In this document: positions 44,255 through 52,059 of the stretch, piece after piece
Position numbering within the stretch: the stretch's first letter is position 1
How the letters are laid out: each line of letters opens with the position of its first letter
NCBI GenBank assembly: GCA_021199355.1
Contig: JAJQIF010000011.1
Span: forward strand, 31,284-95,283
Direction of reading: 5' to 3'
Length of the DNA: 64,000 nt
DNA from: Oscillospiraceae bacterium
GTDB taxonomy: Bacteria; Bacillota; Clostridia; Oscillospirales; Ruminococcaceae
Program-made: the position numbers and the translations under genes
The notes under the pieces: model-generated
The model's input: the letters and a program-made list of their open reading frames with translations, nothing else
The model's database searches: none
What the model was told of the DNA's origin: nothing

Positions 44255-44521
44255 ATGTACGAAGACAAAACGTTGGTATGCCGTAATTGCGGAAAAGAAT
44301 TCGTTTTTACAGCCGGCGAGCAGGAATTCTATGCAGAAAAAGGCTTTGAGAACGAGCCCAAAATGTGCAAGGATTGCAGAAGAGCCAAGAAGGAAGAGGG
44401 CAAGCAGTATTACACCGCTGTTTGCGCATCTTGCGGCAAGGAAGCAAGAGTCCCCTTCAAGCCCCATGACGACCGCCCTGTATATTGCAGCGATTGCTTT
44501 GCAAAACAGAGAAAGAACTAA
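44255..44521 (+). CDS. Double zinc-ribbon protein (CxxC-type)
   Basis: An 88-residue protein with four Cys pairs: CRNCGKEFVF and CKDCRRAKK in the first half, CASCGKEARVPF and CSDCFAKQRK in the second. This matches the zf-trcl-type treble-clef domain followed by a CxxC-x-CxxC ribbon, widespread in Firmicutes and of unknown function. ATG 44255 follows GTGAGGGAAATTAT. It is a single gene ended by a strong hairpin. Confidence 0.8.
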   Translation: MYEDKTLVCRNCGKEFVFTAGEQEFYAEKGFENEPKMCKDCRRAKKEEGKQYYTAVCASCGKEARVPFKPHDDRPVYCSDCFAKQRKN

Positions 44522-44550
44522 AAAGACCGTGGCTTTAACCTGAGACTTTC

Positions 44551-44577
44551 ATCGGCGGATATATTCCGCCGATTTTT
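44551..44577 (+). terminator. Terminator after the zinc-ribbon gene
   Basis: ATCGGCGGA (44551-44559) and TCCGCCGAT (44565-44573) followed by TTTTT. Confidence 0.85.
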
Positions 44578-44586
44578 CTTTTGGGG

Positions 44587-44615
44587 TTGAAAAGTGGACT
44601 GGAAGGGAGTATAAT
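44587..44615 (+). promoter_or_regulatory. Promoter upstream of repeat A and the DUF1858 gene
   Basis: TTGAAA 44587-44592 and TATAAT 44610-44615, 17-base spacer. The full repeat A element begins 6 bases after the -10 box, so it would be the 5' part of the transcript. Confidence 0.65.
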
Positions 44616-44620
44616 AATGT

Positions 44621-44763
44621 AAACCCCTCCACCACCGGCTGATGCCGGCGGTCCCCCTCCCCTTTCAGGGGAGGCTTAACCAAGTTCTATTAGACTTTTT
44701 AATGGAGCACAAATAGGCTCCCCTGAAAGGGGAGCTGGCACGCGAAGCGTGACTGAGGGGTTT
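44621..44763. repeat. Repeat family A, full paired element
   Basis: A 143-base element bounded by AAACCCCTC and GAGGGGTTT, with inner arms CCTCCCCTTTCAGGGGAGGC and GGCTCCCCTGAAAGGGGAGC. The left half is nearly the same as 17833-17886 and the right half matches 25237-25369. It separates a promoter from the next gene. Confidence 0.85.
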
Positions 44764-44780
44764 CCGAAGGAGGATTCAAA

Positions 44781-45011
44781 ATGGAAATCACAAAAGATAC
44801 AATGATATATGACATCGTCGCCTATGACAGCGGGTGTGTCGATTTGTTTATGGAGATTGGCATGCACTGCTTCAGCTGTCCGGCGGCTCTTTTCGAGACG
44901 GTCGAGGAGGCTTGCTCGGTGCATGGCGTCGACGTCGACGACTTCCTTGAGGGGCTCAGAGCCTATTTTGCGGAGCATTCCCCGGAAGCGGAAGAGAACA
45001 ATGCTGAGTAA
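44781..45011 (+). CDS. DUF1858 domain protein (disulfide/redox type)
   Basis: A 76-residue protein with the DUF1858 pattern: ITKDTMIYDIVAYDSGCVDLFMEIGMHCFSCPAALFETVEEACSVHGVDVDDFLEGL. Two Cys in CFSC form the predicted redox disulfide. The function is unknown, though the family sits near redox and hybrid-cluster genes. ATG 44781 follows CCGAAGGAGGATTCAAA. Its last 11 bases overlap trmK, whose start is within this gene's end. Confidence 0.82.
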   Translation: MEITKDTMIYDIVAYDSGCVDLFMEIGMHCFSCPAALFETVEEACSVHGVDVDDFLEGLRAYFAEHSPEAEENNAE

Positions 45012-45681
45012 ACGGCTTCTTTGCTGTTCCGAAATGGTTCTGGGCGAAGTCCTCGCCGATATCGGAACCGACCACGCTTGGCTTCCGATTTATCTTGTCG
45101 AGAATGGGAAGTGCGAGCGTGCTTATGCCTGCGACATCGCCGAGGGTCCGCTCTCGTTTGCGAAGAAGAATATTGCGAGCGCCGGACTTGAAGATAGGAT
45201 TGCGACCGTTCTTTCGGATGGGCTCACTATGCTCTCGGATGAGAGCATTTCCGACATCGTCATCGCCGGAATGGGCGGGGAGATGATTCGGGATATACTT
45301 GCAAACGGGCTTGAAAAGGCAAAATCGGCAAACCTGATACTCCAACCGAACACCCGGGCGTGGGAGCTCGTGGATTGGCTCGCGAGGAACGGCTTTGAAG
45401 TAATCCGGCAGAAGGTCGTCGCCGACGGGAAGTTTATCTATCCTGTCATAAACGCGAAATATTCGGGCACCGAGAAAATTCTCACTCAGGCGGAATGTCT
45501 GGCGACAGGGCTCGATTTAAACGAAGATATTTCGAGAGAGTATCTCACGGCACAGATTAAGCGGCTTCGTGGCGCCGCAAACGGAATGAAAAAGGCGTTG
45601 AATCCGGATAATGAAGAGATGTTGGAGCTCGAACGGACAGCCGATGAAATCGAGAAGATATTGGGAGATGAAGCGAAATGA
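45001..45681 (+). CDS. trmK: tRNA (adenine(22)-N(1))-methyltransferase TrmK
   Basis: A 226-residue class I methyltransferase of the TrmK family. It begins KRLLCCSEMVLGEVLADIGTDHAWLPIYLV, with the SAM loop DIGTDHAW, then YACDIAEGPLSFAKKNI and DIVIAGMGGEMIRDIL, and LILQPNTRAWELVDWL. A C-terminal helical domain ends the protein. A longer frame from 44809 overlaps the DUF1858 gene and is not used. It overlaps the Nif3-like gene by 4 bases (ATGA), a pair found together throughout Firmicutes. Confidence 0.92.
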   Translation: MLSKRLLCCSEMVLGEVLADIGTDHAWLPIYLVENGKCERAYACDIAEGPLSFAKKNIASAGLEDRIATVLSDGLTMLSDESISDIVIAGMGGEMIRDILANGLEKAKSANLILQPNTRAWELVDWLARNGFEVIRQKVVADGKFIYPVINAKYSGTEKILTQAECLATGLDLNEDISREYLTAQIKRLRGAANGMKKALNPDNEEMLELERTADEIEKILGDEAK

Positions 45682-46463
45682 CAACAGTCAGAGATATTTA
45701 TAATTACATCGACAGCTTTGCGCCGTACCGCACGCAGGACAGCTGGGACAACTCGGGGCTACTGGTCGGGGACGGGGATGAGCCTGTTACGAAGGCTCTT
45801 TGTGCCCTCGATGCCTCGATTCCGGCGATACTTGAAGCCGAAAGGCTCGGGTGCCAGTTGATTCTCACACATCATCCCGTCATTTTCGACCCGCTTAAGA
45901 GCCTCGACTCGACGGTTCCCGCGGCGTTACTGTTCAGGAAGGGTATTTCCTGCATTTCGTCGCACACGAATCTTGACAGCGCCGAGTACGGCATCAGCGA
46001 CATGATGGTCGACAAGCTTGGGCTTAAGAACTTGCATAAAATAGTCGATATAAACAGAAGCGACCCTGTCATCGGCAGAGTTGTCGGCTACGGAGCGGTC
46101 GGGGAGACCGAAAAAGAGATGACCCCCGAAGAGCTTGCGAAGCTCTGCAAGGAGAGCTTCAACTGCATCGCAATTAAGTATGTTGCGGGCAACAGGAATA
46201 TCAAAACCGTCGGCATGATTTCGGGAGCGGGAGGCTCATACGTCACGAACGCATTCGAGATGGGTTGCGACGCCTATGTCTCGGGCGACGTGAAGCAGCA
46301 GGATTTCATCGAAGCGGAGCGGCTCGGCATGACCCTAGTAGATGCGGGGCACTTCGAGACCGAAACGATTGCGATGGAGTATTTCAAAGAGAGGCTTGGG
46401 GAGCAATTCCCCAATATAGAATTTATAGTTTCAAAAGAGAGCTTTTTGGCGAAGACGGTGTAA
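45678..46463 (+). CDS. Nif3-like dinuclear metal-center protein
   Basis: A 261-residue protein of the NIF3/DUF34 family (Bacillus YqfO, E. coli YbgI). Key features are the opening SFAPYRTQDSWDNSGLLVGD, LILTHHPVIFDPLKSLD with the metal-binding His pair, SSHTNLDSAEYGISDMM and DAGHFETE. The extra mid-domain of YqfO is absent or short. The biochemical role is debated; links with GTP cyclohydrolase-type metal handling and tRNA modification were proposed. It is coupled to trmK. Confidence 0.88.
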   Translation: MTTVRDIYNYIDSFAPYRTQDSWDNSGLLVGDGDEPVTKALCALDASIPAILEAERLGCQLILTHHPVIFDPLKSLDSTVPAALLFRKGISCISSHTNLDSAEYGISDMMVDKLGLKNLHKIVDINRSDPVIGRVVGYGAVGETEKEMTPEELAKLCKESFNCIAIKYVAGNRNIKTVGMISGAGGSYVTNAFEMGCDAYVSGDVKQQDFIEAERLGMTLVDAGHFETETIAMEYFKERLGEQFPNIEFIVSKESFLAKTV

Positions 46464-46475
46464 TCGGAGGCTAAT

Positions 46476-47600
46476 ATGAAGAGATTTCTGCCTGTTACAA
46501 TCTGCATAGTTCTTGTTCTCAGCCTGTTCACGGCTTGCGGGGACGGGGATATTGCCATCAATTATACCGACGAGATGAGGGACATTACTTCAATGGAGCT
46601 TGTCTCGGAGATGGGGATTGGGTATAACCTCGGGAACTCGCTTGATGTCTGCAATGCGGACAGGGACGGCGACGGGGAGATTGACGAGAATTCAAGCGAC
46701 GTCGACGAGACGCTCTGGGGCAATCCCGTCGTCACGAAAGAGCTTATCGAGTTTGTTAAAGAATCGGGGTTCAATTCTATCAGAATTCCCATCACCTGGC
46801 GCGACCACATCGACGAGGACTATAATATCGACGAAGAGTGGATGGACAGGGTGCAGGAAGTAGTTGACTATGCCTATGACCTCGGGCTGTATGTTATCAT
46901 AGACGTCCACCATGACGGCGGCGGAGACCCGGAGTTCGGGGCTTGGATCAGAAATGCCTCGACCGACTATGACGGGGTGCTCGAAAAGTACCTCGCCATC
47001 TGGCAACAGATTTGCGACAGGTTCGAGGACTACGGCGACAGATTGATTTTCGAGTCGATGAACGAGGTCGGCTTTGATGACCTCGACGAGTGGAAGGCTT
47101 ATGAGACACTGAACAGTCTCAATCAGGCGTTTGTCGACTTGGTTCGCTCGAGCGGCGGGAATAATCCCGAAAGGCACCTCCTGATTGCAGGGTACTGGAC
47201 GGACATCGCCGAGACCTGCGACAGTCAGTTCGAGATGCCCGACGACCCGATGGACAGGTGCATTCTCTCGGTGCACTATTACACCCCGTGGCAGTTCTGC
47301 ACGACGAATCAGCAGTATGAATGGGGCACGGACGAAGAAATCGCCCTTATGGAGTCGAAAATCGAGCTTTTGAAGAGCTATTATGTCGACAAGGGCGTGC
47401 CGGTCATCATCGGCGAATACGGAACCTGCCTCGGAAACGACGAGGACTCGAGAGTGCTCTTCTGCAAGACGCTCGTTTCCCTATGTTCAGATGCCGGGAT
47501 TCCCACATATATCTGGGACGACGGGACGCTACTTGACAGAGAAAATCTTGAGTGGCAGAATGAAAGTATGATAAAAGCAATCAAAAAAGCAAGTAAGTAG
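46476..47600 (+). CDS. Glycoside hydrolase family 5 cellulase, lipoprotein
   Basis: A 374-residue lipoprotein: signal peptide and lipobox LFTAC (Cys about 21), then a GH5 barrel. Motifs are GYNLGNSLD, ETLWGNP, IRIPITWRDH, VIIDVHHDGG, FESMNEV (acid/base Glu), SVHYYTPW and VIIGEYGTC (nucleophile Glu). It should cut beta-1,4-glucan (cellulose, lichenan or glucomannan) on the cell surface. An unusual insert between GNSLD and ETLWGNP reads CNADRDGDGEIDENSSDVD, like an EF-hand calcium loop. No carbohydrate-binding module or dockerin is seen. It is placed between the Nif3-like and rqcH genes with short gaps. Confidence 0.9.
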   Translation: MKRFLPVTICIVLVLSLFTACGDGDIAINYTDEMRDITSMELVSEMGIGYNLGNSLDVCNADRDGDGEIDENSSDVDETLWGNPVVTKELIEFVKESGFNSIRIPITWRDHIDEDYNIDEEWMDRVQEVVDYAYDLGLYVIIDVHHDGGGDPEFGAWIRNASTDYDGVLEKYLAIWQQICDRFEDYGDRLIFESMNEVGFDDLDEWKAYETLNSLNQAFVDLVRSSGGNNPERHLLIAGYWTDIAETCDSQFEMPDDPMDRCILSVHYYTPWQFCTTNQQYEWGTDEEIALMESKIELLKSYYVDKGVPVIIGEYGTCLGNDEDSRVLFCKTLVSLCSDAGIPTYIWDDGTLLDRENLEWQNESMIKAIKKASK

Positions 47601-47608
47601 GAGAAAGA

Positions 47609-49372
47609 ATGGCATTAGACGGAGTTTATTTAAGCTTACTTCGGCAGGAGATGGCGGGGCTCGTTGGGGCTCGGGTGGACAAGATTCATCAGCCGTCCCG
47701 GGACAATTTAATAATATCTTTCCGGACGCTGTCGGAGGGCACGAAGAAGGTTCTCTTCTCGGTGAACGCCGGAACGGCGAGGGTGCACTTAAGTCGTAGC
47801 GAGCTCGAAAACCCGAAAACTCCGCCGATGTTCTGTATGCTCCTTCGGAAGCACCTGGGCTCTGCGAAACTTATAGATATCAGGCAGGACGGGTTCGAGA
47901 GAATCCTCAATTTTGATTTTGAAGCAACCGACGAGTTCGGCGACAGGGTCGTGCTGACTTTGGCGGCGGAGATTATGGGACGGTGCTCGAATGTCGTGCT
48001 TATAAATCAGGACGGACGTGTCATCGACTCTATTAAAAGAGTGAGTGAAGACATGTCGAGCGTGCGGCTTGTCCTCCCGGGGATTACTTATTCCTTGCCG
48101 CCGAGGGAAGAAAGAATCAGCCTTTTTGACATCGACAAAGAGGCGTTGGAAGCGGGCATGCGGGCGAGTACACAGAAAGATCCGTCGAAGACGCTTGTCA
48201 AGCTGCTTGAAGGCATTTCGCCCGTATTCGCACGGGAGGCGGTTTTCTATGCCCTTCGGGGAGACGAGAAGCCGGCAAGCGAGTTCTCGGACGACGAAAT
48301 GTCGAGACTGCTCTTCTATTTAAATGACACCGCCGAAGACATCAAGTCCGGCAAAAATAAATATGTGATTCTCAAGGACAGAAGCGGCTTGATGAAGGAT
48401 TTCTGCTTCGTGGACATCCACCAGTACGGAAACCTGATGATTTCAAAAGAGTTTGACAGCCCGTCGGAGCTCCTTGACAGCTTCTACCGTGAGAGAGACA
48501 CGGCGCTCCAGACAAGGCAGCGTGCACAGGACCTCTTCAAGCTCGTTATGAGCCTCAGTGAGAGGACCGAGCGGCGGGTTGCGGCGCAGAAGCTCGAGCT
48601 CAAGGAATGCGAGAACCGCGACGAGCTCAGAATCAAGGGCGACCTCATCATGGCGAACCTCTATAGAATCGAGAAGGGCGACGGGAGCGCGACTCTTGAG
48701 AACTTCTACGACGAGAACTGCCCCGAGGTCACGATTTCGCTCGACAGGCGGCTCACCCCAGCACAGAACGCACAGCAGTACTATAAAGAATACCGCAAAG
48801 CCGACACCGCCGACAAAAAGCTCCGGGAGCTGATTGCGAGCGGCGAGGACGAGATAAAGTACTTGGAGTCTGTTTTCGATTCGCTCAGCCGTGCCTCCTC
48901 CGAAGGCGAGCTTGCCGAGATAAAGGCGGAGCTTGCGCAGGAGGGATATGCCCGACTTTCACGCTCGAAGGGGAAAGAGGCGAAGGCTCTCCCGCCGATT
49001 GAGTACCGCTCGTCGGACGGATTCAGGATTCAGGTCGGCAGGAACAACCGCCAGAACGACCAACTGACGCTCAAGACCGCCGAGAAGACGGACATCTGGC
49101 TCCACACGAAGGACTTCACAGGCTCGCACGTCATAATCTCGACGCACGGCGGGGACGTCCCCGAGAAGACCATCGAGGAGGCGGCGCTGATTGCGGCTTA
49201 CAACTCCTCGGCGAGGAATTCGTCGCTCGTCCCGGTTGACTACACGCTCGTCCGCTACGTCAAAAAGCCGTCCGGCGGAAAGCCCGGCATGGTCATCTTC
49301 ACCAACCAGAAAACCCTCTACGTCACCCCCGACGAGGAGACGGTCGAGGCTCTCAAAACCGACAGAAAGTAG
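47609..49372 (+). CDS. rqcH: Ribosome-associated quality control protein RqcH (NFACT family)
   Basis: A 587-residue NFACT protein. It starts MALDGVYLSLLRQEMAGLVGARVDKIHQP, and the family core LSRSELENPKTPPMFCMLLRKHL follows. The middle is a coiled coil (about 300-450), and the NFACT-R domain has DIWLHTKDFTGSHVII and the end GGKPGMVIFTNQKTLYVTPD. RqcH binds 50S subunits with stalled peptidyl-tRNA and adds C-terminal alanine tails. Older annotations call it fibronectin-binding protein. ATG 47609 follows AGTAGGAGAAAGA. Confidence 0.93.
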   Translation: MALDGVYLSLLRQEMAGLVGARVDKIHQPSRDNLIISFRTLSEGTKKVLFSVNAGTARVHLSRSELENPKTPPMFCMLLRKHLGSAKLIDIRQDGFERILNFDFEATDEFGDRVVLTLAAEIMGRCSNVVLINQDGRVIDSIKRVSEDMSSVRLVLPGITYSLPPREERISLFDIDKEALEAGMRASTQKDPSKTLVKLLEGISPVFAREAVFYALRGDEKPASEFSDDEMSRLLFYLNDTAEDIKSGKNKYVILKDRSGLMKDFCFVDIHQYGNLMISKEFDSPSELLDSFYRERDTALQTRQRAQDLFKLVMSLSERTERRVAAQKLELKECENRDELRIKGDLIMANLYRIEKGDGSATLENFYDENCPEVTISLDRRLTPAQNAQQYYKEYRKADTADKKLRELIASGEDEIKYLESVFDSLSRASSEGELAEIKAELAQEGYARLSRSKGKEAKALPPIEYRSSDGFRIQVGRNNRQNDQLTLKTAEKTDIWLHTKDFTGSHVIISTHGGDVPEKTIEEAALIAAYNSSARNSSLVPVDYTLVRYVKKPSGGKPGMVIFTNQKTLYVTPDEETVEALKTDRK

Positions 49373-49381
49373 GCGCACACG

Positions 49382-49744
49382 ATGGAAAGATTTGAAAGAA
49401 CGCTCCCGTATTTTATCACGATGATAGTATTTTTCTTTGCCCTGCCGATAATTCTGGCTGTGACTGTGGGCAATGTCGGCGAGGAATACACCGCGGCGAT
49501 AGGCTCGATCTATAACATGCTCCCGATGTTCGACCTCTGCTGTGGCTTGGTCGTCGGCTTCTTCTTCGGGAGAAGCAAGGGCAACGACTGGCTCGTGGCG
49601 CTCGAGGCGGGCGTTGCGTTTATCCCCTGCGTCTATATCTTCTTCAACTCGACCGCGTGGATTTATGTTGTCCTGATTATCCTTGCGACCATGCTCGGGA
49701 TTGTTCTCGGGAAGGTCTTTGGGGACAGGTTCGGGAGGAGATAG
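49382..49744 (+). CDS. Small membrane protein, unknown function
   Basis: A 120-residue protein with four predicted helices: about 9-30, 45-65 (MFDLCCGLVVGFFFG), 72-90 and 92-112. Loops are short; the end is basic (GDRFGRR). It starts 10 bases after rqcH and so may share its transcript. I do not recognise the family. Confidence 0.65.
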   Translation: MERFERTLPYFITMIVFFFALPIILAVTVGNVGEEYTAAIGSIYNMLPMFDLCCGLVVGFFFGRSKGNDWLVALEAGVAFIPCVYIFFNSTAWIYVVLIILATMLGIVLGKVFGDRFGRR

Positions 49745-49773
49745 CGGCATCGCTATTTTGTCTTAAAAAACGC

Positions 49774-49802
49774 TTGACAACCGTATTTTCTTGTGATATA
49801 CT
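49774..49802 (+). promoter_or_regulatory. Promoter of tRNA-Leu
   Basis: TTGACA 49774-49779 and TATACT 49797-49802, 17-base spacer; transcription would start just before the tRNA. Confidence 0.8.
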
Positions 49803-49815
49803 TTAATTCGTGCCT

Positions 49816-49902
49816 GCCGGTGTGATGGAATTGGCAGACGTGCTGGACTCAAAATCCAGTGGTAGAGATACCGTACCGGTTCGACCCCGGTCACCGGCAC
49901 CA
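49816..49902 (+). tRNA. tRNA-Leu (anticodon CAA)
   Basis: Acceptor arms GCCGGTG (49816-49822) and CACCGGC (49892-49898), then A and an encoded CCA. The anticodon arm CTGGA-CTCAAAA-TCCAG gives anticodon CAA. The long variable arm (TGGTAGAGATACCG) is typical of leucine tRNA, and GGTTCGACCCC forms the T arm. Confidence 0.95.
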
Positions 49903-49925
49903 ATAGCTCGCAAGGCGAGCTACCA

Positions 49926-49957
49926 AAGAAGCCCCGAACAGTGTTCGGGGCTTCTTC
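49926..49957 (+). terminator. Terminator after tRNA-Leu
   Basis: AGAAGCCCCGAAC followed by AGT and GTTCGGGGCTTCTT, a long stem ending in T-rich sequence. Confidence 0.85.
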
Positions 49958-50014
49958 ACATTTCTAAAGCGCCTTTTGGCGGCTTCTTTGCATGATGCAA
50001 TCAAGTCAACAACA

Positions 50015-50055
50015 ATCCGAACCCGTTTCCGATTGGTGATGGGTTCGGATTTTTT
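50015..50055 (+). terminator. Second terminator-like hairpin
   Basis: ATCCGAACCC (50015-50024) and GGGTTCGGAT (50041-50050) with TTTTTT following. Nothing else is seen between it and the minus-strand metY terminator. Confidence 0.7.
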
Positions 50056-50155
50056 GTTTATTTCGAGTAGAGAACAGGCAAGGCAGTTCAGGTGCTACCT
50101 TGAGCCTCAATTTGTCAAGGCACAATTTTGCAAAAAGTTATAAGTTATTAAATAA

Positions 50156-50186
50156 AGAGCAGTCCCATGTGCTATGAGACTGCTCT
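50156..50186 (-). terminator. Terminator of metY
   Basis: Arms AGAGCAGTC (50156-50164) and GACTGCTCT (50178-50186); on the minus strand a T-rich tail (TTATTTAAT) follows. It lies about 80 bases beyond the metY stop. Confidence 0.75.
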
Positions 50187-50215
50187 TATGCTCTCTGATA
50201 AATTTTATGTTATGT

Positions 50216-50266
50216 GTACAATATGTACATCGTGTACATATGTACATCGATCGTGATCGCGTACAT
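50216..50266. repeat. Cluster of GTACA(T) motifs after metY
   Basis: GTACA at 50216, 50225, 50234, 50242 and 50261, including the palindrome GTACATATGTAC. It lies in the 3' untranslated part of metY; function unknown. Confidence 0.6.
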
Positions 50267-51558
50267 CAATCCCCAAATGCCTGTGAAAGGTCGGCAATGA
50301 TGTCATCGATATGCTCAGTACCGATAGATAGGCGGATTGTATTCGGCTTTATTCCCTGATCCAGAAGCTCCTCTTCCGAAAGCTGAGAATGTGTCGTGGT
50401 TGCCGGATGGATGACGAGGCTCTTTACATCTGCAACGTTAGCAAGAAGAGAGAATACTTTGAGGCTGTCTATAAACTCGTGAGCTTCTTTCTGACCGCCC
50501 TTAATCTCGAATGTGAATATTGAGCCGCCTCCGTTCGGGAAATACTTCTCGTACAGAGCGTGGTCAGGATGGTCGGGCAGTGCCGGATGATTTACTTTTT
50601 CGACCTTCGGATGATTTACAAGGAAGTCCAAAACTTTCTTTGTGTTTTCAACATGACGATCAATTCTTAAGGAAAGAGTTTCGGTTCCCTGCAACAGAAG
50701 AAAAGCATTGAAAGGTGAAATTGTAGCTCCCGTATCTCTCAGAAGTATTGCTCTTATGTAGGTTACGAATGCCGCAGGACCCACTGCGTCAGCAAAGGAA
50801 ATTCCGTGGTAGCTCGGATTCGGTTCAGCTATCGGTGCATACTTACCGCTTGCCTTCCAGTCGAACTTTCCTCCATCAACGATAACTCCGCCTAAAGTTG
50901 TTCCGTGCCCGCCAATGAACTTGGTCGCAGAATGGATTACTATGTCCGCTCCATGTTCAATAGGTCTGAAAAGATAGGGGGTTGCAAATGTGTTGTCGAT
51001 TGCAACAGGAATACCGTGTCTGTGTGCAATTTCAGAAATGGCATCAACATCGGGTATATCGCTGTTAGGATTGCCCAAGGTCTCAAGATAGATTGCCTTT
51101 GTATTATCCTGAATGGCAGCTTCAACTTCTTCCAGATTATGAGCGTCGACAAAGGTTGTTTCGATTCCGCTTAACTTAAGAGTATGGGCTAGAAGATTGT
51201 AGCTGCCGCCGTAGATGGTCTTCTGTGCGACAATATGGTCGCCTTTCTGAGCGAGTGCCTGAATTGTATATGTAACAGCCGCCGCTCCGGAAGCAAGCGC
51301 AAGTCCCGCAACTCCACCCTCTAAAGCGGCGATTCTTGACTCGAAAACGTCCTGTGTGGAATTGGTCAGTCTGCCGTAGATGTTGCCGGAATCACGGAGT
51401 CCAAAGCGGTCTGCGGCGTGAGCTGAGTTATGAAAAACATAAGAGGTTGTCTGGTAGATGGGGACAGCCCTTGAATCGGTTACGGGATCGGGATTCTCCT
51501 GACCTGCATGGAGCTGGATGGTCTCAAACTTAAAGTTGTTTTCGTAATTGTATTTCAT
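50266..51558 (-). CDS. metY: O-acetylhomoserine sulfhydrylase (MetY)
   Basis: A 430-residue Cys/Met metabolism PLP enzyme. It begins [30 protein letters not shown], with [34 protein letters not shown] and the PLP Lys in [13 protein letters not shown]. The length, about 430 with a large mid insert ([15 protein letters not shown]), distinguishes MetY from the roughly 380-residue MetB/MetC. It makes homocysteine from O-acetylhomoserine and sulfide. A cysteine-rich leader peptide precedes it, suggesting translation is tied to cysteine supply. Confidence 0.94.
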   Translation of the reverse strand: MKYNYENNFKFETIQLHAGQENPDPVTDSRAVPIYQTTSYVFHNSAHAADRFGLRDSGNIYGRLTNSTQDVFESRIAALEGGVAGLALASGAAAVTYTIQALAQKGDHIVAQKTIYGGSYNLLAHTLKLSGIETTFVDAHNLEEVEAAIQDNTKAIYLETLGNPNSDIPDVDAISEIAHRHGIPVAIDNTFATPYLFRPIEHGADIVIHSATKFIGGHGTTLGGVIVDGGKFDWKASGKYAPIAEPNPSYHGISFADAVGPAAFVTYIRAILLRDTGATISPFNAFLLLQGTETLSLRIDRHVENTKKVLDFLVNHPKVEKVNHPALPDHPDHALYEKYFPNGGGSIFTFEIKGGQKEAHEFIDSLKVFSLLANVADVKSLVIHPATTTHSQLSEEELLDQGIKPNTIRLSIGTEHIDDIIADLSQAFGD

Positions 51559-51653
51559 TGTGTATACACTCCTTGGTAAGATAAAGTTGTTCTATGCTTC
51601 TGGTAAAGAAGCGTTGTTATTGTATCTGTATCAACAGCAACAGTGTACACACA
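51559..51653 (-). promoter_or_regulatory. Predicted translational attenuator of metY
   Basis: The segment AGTGTATACACA, between the metY Shine-Dalgarno and ATG (51559-51570), can pair over 12 bases (one G-U) with TGTGTGTACACT in the leader peptide codons Cys-Val-His (51642-51653). Between them is a small hairpin GCTTCT/AGAAGC (51596-51612). A ribosome paused on the Cys codons would break the long pairing and free metY. Both arms are also self-palindromes, so other folds are possible. Confidence 0.6.
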
Positions 51654-51705
51654 TTCGACCGAATCTGAAGTTATGTCTTAATAGAACTGTGAAACTTGTA
51701 GGCAT
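51631..51705 (-). CDS. Cysteine-rich leader peptide upstream of metY
   Basis: ATG at 51705 with a fine ribosome site (GAAAGGAAGGATACT). It encodes 24 residues beginning MPTSFTVLLRHNFRF and ending RMCVHCCC, then TGA at 51631-51633. Four of the last six residues are cysteine. It lies between a consensus promoter and metY, so it must be in the metY leader RNA. Peptides ending in Cys runs are known as cysteine sensors in some actinobacteria; use in this lineage is inferred. Confidence 0.75.
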   Translation of the reverse strand: MPTSFTVLLRHNFRFGRMCVHCCC

Positions 51706-51762
51706 AGTATCCTTCCTTTCAATCGAAATAAAACACATACTAAAACGATATGCATTACGGGG

Positions 51763-51791
51763 ATTATAACCGATATATTTTCTTTTGTCAA
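51763..51791 (-). promoter_or_regulatory. Promoter of metY with leader peptide
   Basis: Minus strand TTGACA (51786-51791) and TATAAT (51763-51768), 17-base spacer. It is back-to-back with the metE promoter; the 38 bases between their -35 boxes hold TTTTCGAAAA, a possible shared operator. Confidence 0.8.
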
Positions 51792-51829
51792 TACCTTTTC
51801 GAAAATTTTTTCAGAATTCAAAAAACGTA

Positions 51830-51858
51830 TTGACAGCGAGACTGTCTTATGATATAAT
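51830..51858 (+). promoter_or_regulatory. Promoter of metE-metF
   Basis: TTGACA 51830-51835 and TATAAT 51853-51858, 17-base spacer. The leader to the metE start is about 195 bases long. Confidence 0.8.
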
Positions 51859-51913
51859 CCCTACTATGTTGATAGGTTTTAATTTAGTAAAGCTCAACCC
51901 GGAGGTTTCAAAA

Positions 51914-51952
51914 GTGTCAAAGAAAGAAAACAAGTTTAAAGCTATAGATTGA
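51914..51952 (+). CDS. Possible 12-codon upstream ORF in the metE leader
   Basis: GTG at 51914 has an excellent ribosome site (CCCGGAGGTTTCAAAA) and encodes [12 protein letters not shown]. The same frame could begin at ATG 51866. Its stop falls in the loop of the perfect hairpin TATAGATT-G-AATCTATA (51943-51959). It has no Met or Cys run, so a simple amino-acid sensor is unlikely; a remnant of a gene start or a translational control element is possible. Confidence 0.4.
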   Translation: MSKKENKFKAID

Positions 51953-52059
51953 ATCTATACCTGAGCATTCAAAGATTGTATTGGAAGGCAACGGGCAAAA
52001 TATGCTATAATTATGCCGACGAACGGTCACATGATTTTGTACAAGGAGAGGATATATTC

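Noticed and set aside
49745..50265. Integrated element at tRNA-Leu
   Set aside because: No integrase, no visible duplicate of the tRNA 3' end inside the window; only terminators and the metY 3' region follow.
51559..52059. SAM (S-box), SAM-II or T-box riboswitch in front of metY or metE
   Set aside because: I looked for the S-box GGGTGG/AGGGA and the T-box GGGTGGnACCGCG patterns on both strands and found none.
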